Assembly (NCBI GenBank): GCA_949300145.1
Contig: CASGDA010000002.1
Location: forward strand, 248,001 to 312,000
Length of the DNA stretch: 64,000 nt
DNA from: an uncultured Treponema sp.
Lineage (GTDB): Bacteria > Spirochaetota > Spirochaetia > Treponematales > Treponemataceae
Direction of reading: 5' to 3'
A model generated the notes under the pieces. It saw only the letters and a program-made list of their open reading frames with translations, had not been told where the DNA came from and ran no database searches. Position numbers and translations under genes: made by a program. This document shows positions 62,133-64,000 of the stretch, one piece after another (the first letter of the stretch is position 1; every line of letters starts with the position of its first letter).

Positions 62133-63644
62133 CTATAATTCCGGTTGCTGCGGAGTGGCCTGCTCGGCCGCAAGTATATACCGCACAAGCTGGAAAACAA
62201 GATTGATCCCCAGCCCTATGCAAATCCCTGTTGTTATATTCCCCGCGGTTATCCAGGCGTTGATATTGTCAACATTTTCCTGTGTCTGCTCCAGCCTCCC
62301 GCTGTTATACGCATTCAACCTTGAATCAGCCTCCCCCCTTATAAGGAAGGCGGCCGGCAGGGCCATATACAATAATCCGAGGGACCAATAGAAAATCTTC
62401 CTCTGTTTTTCTATCCGTTTCTCCGTGTTTTTTTTGTCGGGCACAACCTCCGTCACCAGAGTGACATCTTCCGGCAGATCCGGTCCGGGATTCAAAACAA
62501 AAAAAGTCTGCACGTCGCCGTGAACAGCCTCACCCACCATCGGGAAAGCCGGCAGGGACACTGTCTGCGGGGTCTGCCCGAAATACTGTGTCCGGAAAAA
62601 AATCGACGCCGGGACCTTTTTTGTGTCAAAGGCCAAATTCATTTTTTCCAGCGGCTTGAGGGTTATGTTTATTTCAAATTCATCGTTCTCAATAAAATCC
62701 GCGGTTCTAATCGAAGAGGCGAATCCGGGGGCGGACGCTTCTATTGTGTGGGTGCCGGCGAAGACAACCACGGGCCTCTCCCCGTCCTGAATCAGGAAAC
62801 TGTCTATGAAAACGGAGGCGTCCTCCGGATAAACGGAGACGTGCAGCCTTACCGGCCTGCGGTTGGCGACCTGAGAGGCGAGAGACAGGGAAAGATGGAA
62901 GATGACATCCTGCAGGTCGTCATAATGGGCTGTGCGGGAAACCGCCGTTGAAGCCACGTTGCCGTATCCGGTGTCGAGCGAAGCGGATATGTACATATAT
63001 CCGCCTATGTCCCGTATTTCGCCGGTGACCAGAGCGGATATTCCGTCATTGTAAAGGGATTCCGCAAGGCTCCTGTCCTCCGCCGGAGTGTACAGCGTGT
63101 CGCCGTTTTTCCACAGGACGACGCTGACATTCTCATCCTCAATGTTGTCCTTGCCGCTGAAAAAATCCTCCTCGATTTCGGCATCCAAAGCCTGGATTTC
63201 ACTGTTTTTTTCCTCTATGAGTTCGTCATACCCGGCTTTTGACTCGTCTTTTTCCAGACTGCTTTCAGGGGAAAAAAAAAGGGAATCCCGATTTAAAACC
63301 AATTCACGGCGCTCGCTTACAAGCTTTATGCGCTCATTCAACTTAACCTGAAGCATCCTGCTGCGTTTTTCGTCAATGCCGACAAGCCTTATCTGCGCCG
63401 TGAGAAGCCTGTCCAGAAGCAGGGACGGGACAAGCTCGGCGTAAGAGGAGTAAACTTCCGGAACGTCAACAAGCTCGAATTCCGAAGCCGCCACAACCCA
63501 GCCGTTTTCAAAGGTTCCGCCGGCGGCGCCCGCATTATCCGTATTATCCGTGCCCTCAGCCGCGGCGCAGGGGACAGCGGCGAGGAACACAGCGAGAACC
63601 GCAAAAACGGAAAAAAACGCCGGGCCGGACGAAAACAGCTTCAT
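62133..63644 (-). CDS. Secreted PEGA-domain protein
   Basis: 503 residues. Signal peptide to about CAAAEG. A PEGA-like domain lies at about 265-350 ([40 protein letters not shown]), then hydrophobic C-terminal segments ([40 protein letters not shown]), so it may be anchored. PEGA domains carry surface or wall-binding roles. ATG overlaps the prfB stop (ATGA). Function unknown. Confidence 0.75.
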   Translation of the reverse strand: MKLFSSGPAFFSVFAVLAVFLAAVPCAAAEGTDNTDNAGAAGGTFENGWVVAASEFELVDVPEVYSSYAELVPSLLLDRLLTAQIRLVGIDEKRSRMLQVKLNERIKLVSERRELVLNRDSLFFSPESSLEKDESKAGYDELIEEKNSEIQALDAEIEEDFFSGKDNIEDENVSVVLWKNGDTLYTPAEDRSLAESLYNDGISALVTGEIRDIGGYMYISASLDTGYGNVASTAVSRTAHYDDLQDVIFHLSLSLASQVANRRPVRLHVSVYPEDASVFIDSFLIQDGERPVVVFAGTHTIEASAPGFASSIRTADFIENDEFEINITLKPLEKMNLAFDTKKVPASIFFRTQYFGQTPQTVSLPAFPMVGEAVHGDVQTFFVLNPGPDLPEDVTLVTEVVPDKKNTEKRIEKQRKIFYWSLGLLYMALPAAFLIRGEADSRLNAYNSGRLEQTQENVDNINAWITAGNITTGICIGLGINLVFQLVRYILAAEQATPQQPEL

Positions 63645-64000
63645 AAATCCCCGCCGTCACTCTCATCAAGCGGAAGATTCTTCCATTTGGCGCTCAAATA
63701 GGCTTCCATAAAAGGATCCAAATCCCCGTCCATCACAGCCTGGATGTTACCGGTCTCATACCTGGTGCGCAGATCCTTGACCATTGTGTACGGCTGGAAC
63801 ACATAGGAACGTATCTGGTTCCCCCAGGATATGTCCTTTTTTTCGGAGGCGAAACGCTGGTTCTCCTCCTCTTTTTTCTGCCGGTAATACTCATACAACC
63901 TTGCCCTGAGCATACTCATAGCCGTCTGCCGGTTCATAATCTGGCTTCTTTCCGACTGGCAGGCGACGACAATCCCCGTGGGCAGGTGCGTGAAGCGGAC
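63641..64000 (-). CDS. prfB: Peptide chain release factor 2, C-terminal part
   Basis: The frame runs off the window end; 119 residues are seen. [36 protein letters not shown] and [18 protein letters not shown] match the region just after the GGQ motif of RF2. The GGQ itself and the programmed frameshift site are outside the window. It releases proteins at UGA and UAA codons. Confidence 0.93.
   Translation of the reverse strand, partial: VRFTHLPTGIVVACQSERSQIMNRQTAMSMLRARLYEYYRQKKEEENQRFASEKKDISWGNQIRSYVFQPYTMVKDLRTRYETGNIQAVMDGDLDPFMEAYLSAKWKNLPLDESDGGDL

Overview
The window looks like a spirochaete chromosome, most likely from Treponema or a close relative. GC is roughly half by eye. Pointers are a complete TPR-associated TRAP transporter (tatT-tatP-fused tatQM), a lone Crp-like cyclic-nucleotide protein next to a TPR protein, many small secreted TPR, PEGA and YD-like proteins, spirochaete-type lipoboxes, a type III glutamine synthetase, and a rplU-prp-rpmA-obgE-nadD-yqeK-LCP-rsfS cluster. 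There are two tRNA genes (Thr-CGU, Leu-UAA). I see no rRNA, CRISPR array, insertion sequence or prophage. Species assignment is not possible from this alone.

Layout. 1-3 kb: TPR protein, Crp-like regulator, tRNA-Thr, LacI-type regulator. 2.8-7.1 kb: a TrpR-type repressor divergent from tatT-tatP-tatQM. 7.1-9.6 kb: two TatD paralogues, tRNA-Leu, a GNAT. 9.6-16.3 kb: a small unknown protein, miaA, a CBS-ACT protein and a branched-chain amino-acid ABC importer (livJ-livH-livM-livG-livF). 16.4-23.9 kb: a large secreted M48-like protein, dapB, lysC, a P-loop kinase, a LPP20-like lipoprotein and an RNB ribonuclease. 23.9-34 kb: an MsmK-type ATPase, argH, a sugar ABC importer without its own ATPase, an OmpR/histidine-kinase pair co-directional with a secreted YD-like protein, and a secreted acidic protein made of 20-residue tandem repeats. 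34.2-35.9 kb: a minimal SufC-SufB pair. 35.9-41 kb: the rplU-to-rsfS operon. 41-46.4 kb: an outer-membrane protein, a TPR-like protein, ispG, glnN and queD. 46.6-53 kb: murE, a DapF-like protein without its catalytic cysteines, birA, a TGS-uridine kinase and glgC. 53-57.1 kb: mcsA-mcsB-clpC. 57.2-64 kb: lolC-lolD-lolE, a second YD-like protein, ftsY, a PEGA protein and the 3' end of prfB.

Three themes cut across regions. First, several transcription-unit leaders (lacI, tatT, the M48-like gene, murE, perhaps the RNB gene and ispG) have a -10 element only 6-11 bases before the ATG and no Shine-Dalgarno, which suggests leaderless mRNAs beside normal SD-led genes. Second, three proteins keep a recognisable enzyme family signature but lack key residues (DapF-like, M48-like, McsB-like). 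Third, both ABC importer operons have an RNA stem-loop directly after the binding-protein gene, which would let the binding protein be made in excess.

The items I rank highest are the acidic 60-bp repeat gene with its neighbouring YD-protein/two-component locus, the DapF-like partner of MurE, the divergent McsB with a ClpC that keeps its predicted phosphoarginine pockets, and the TrpR/TPAT divergent pair.
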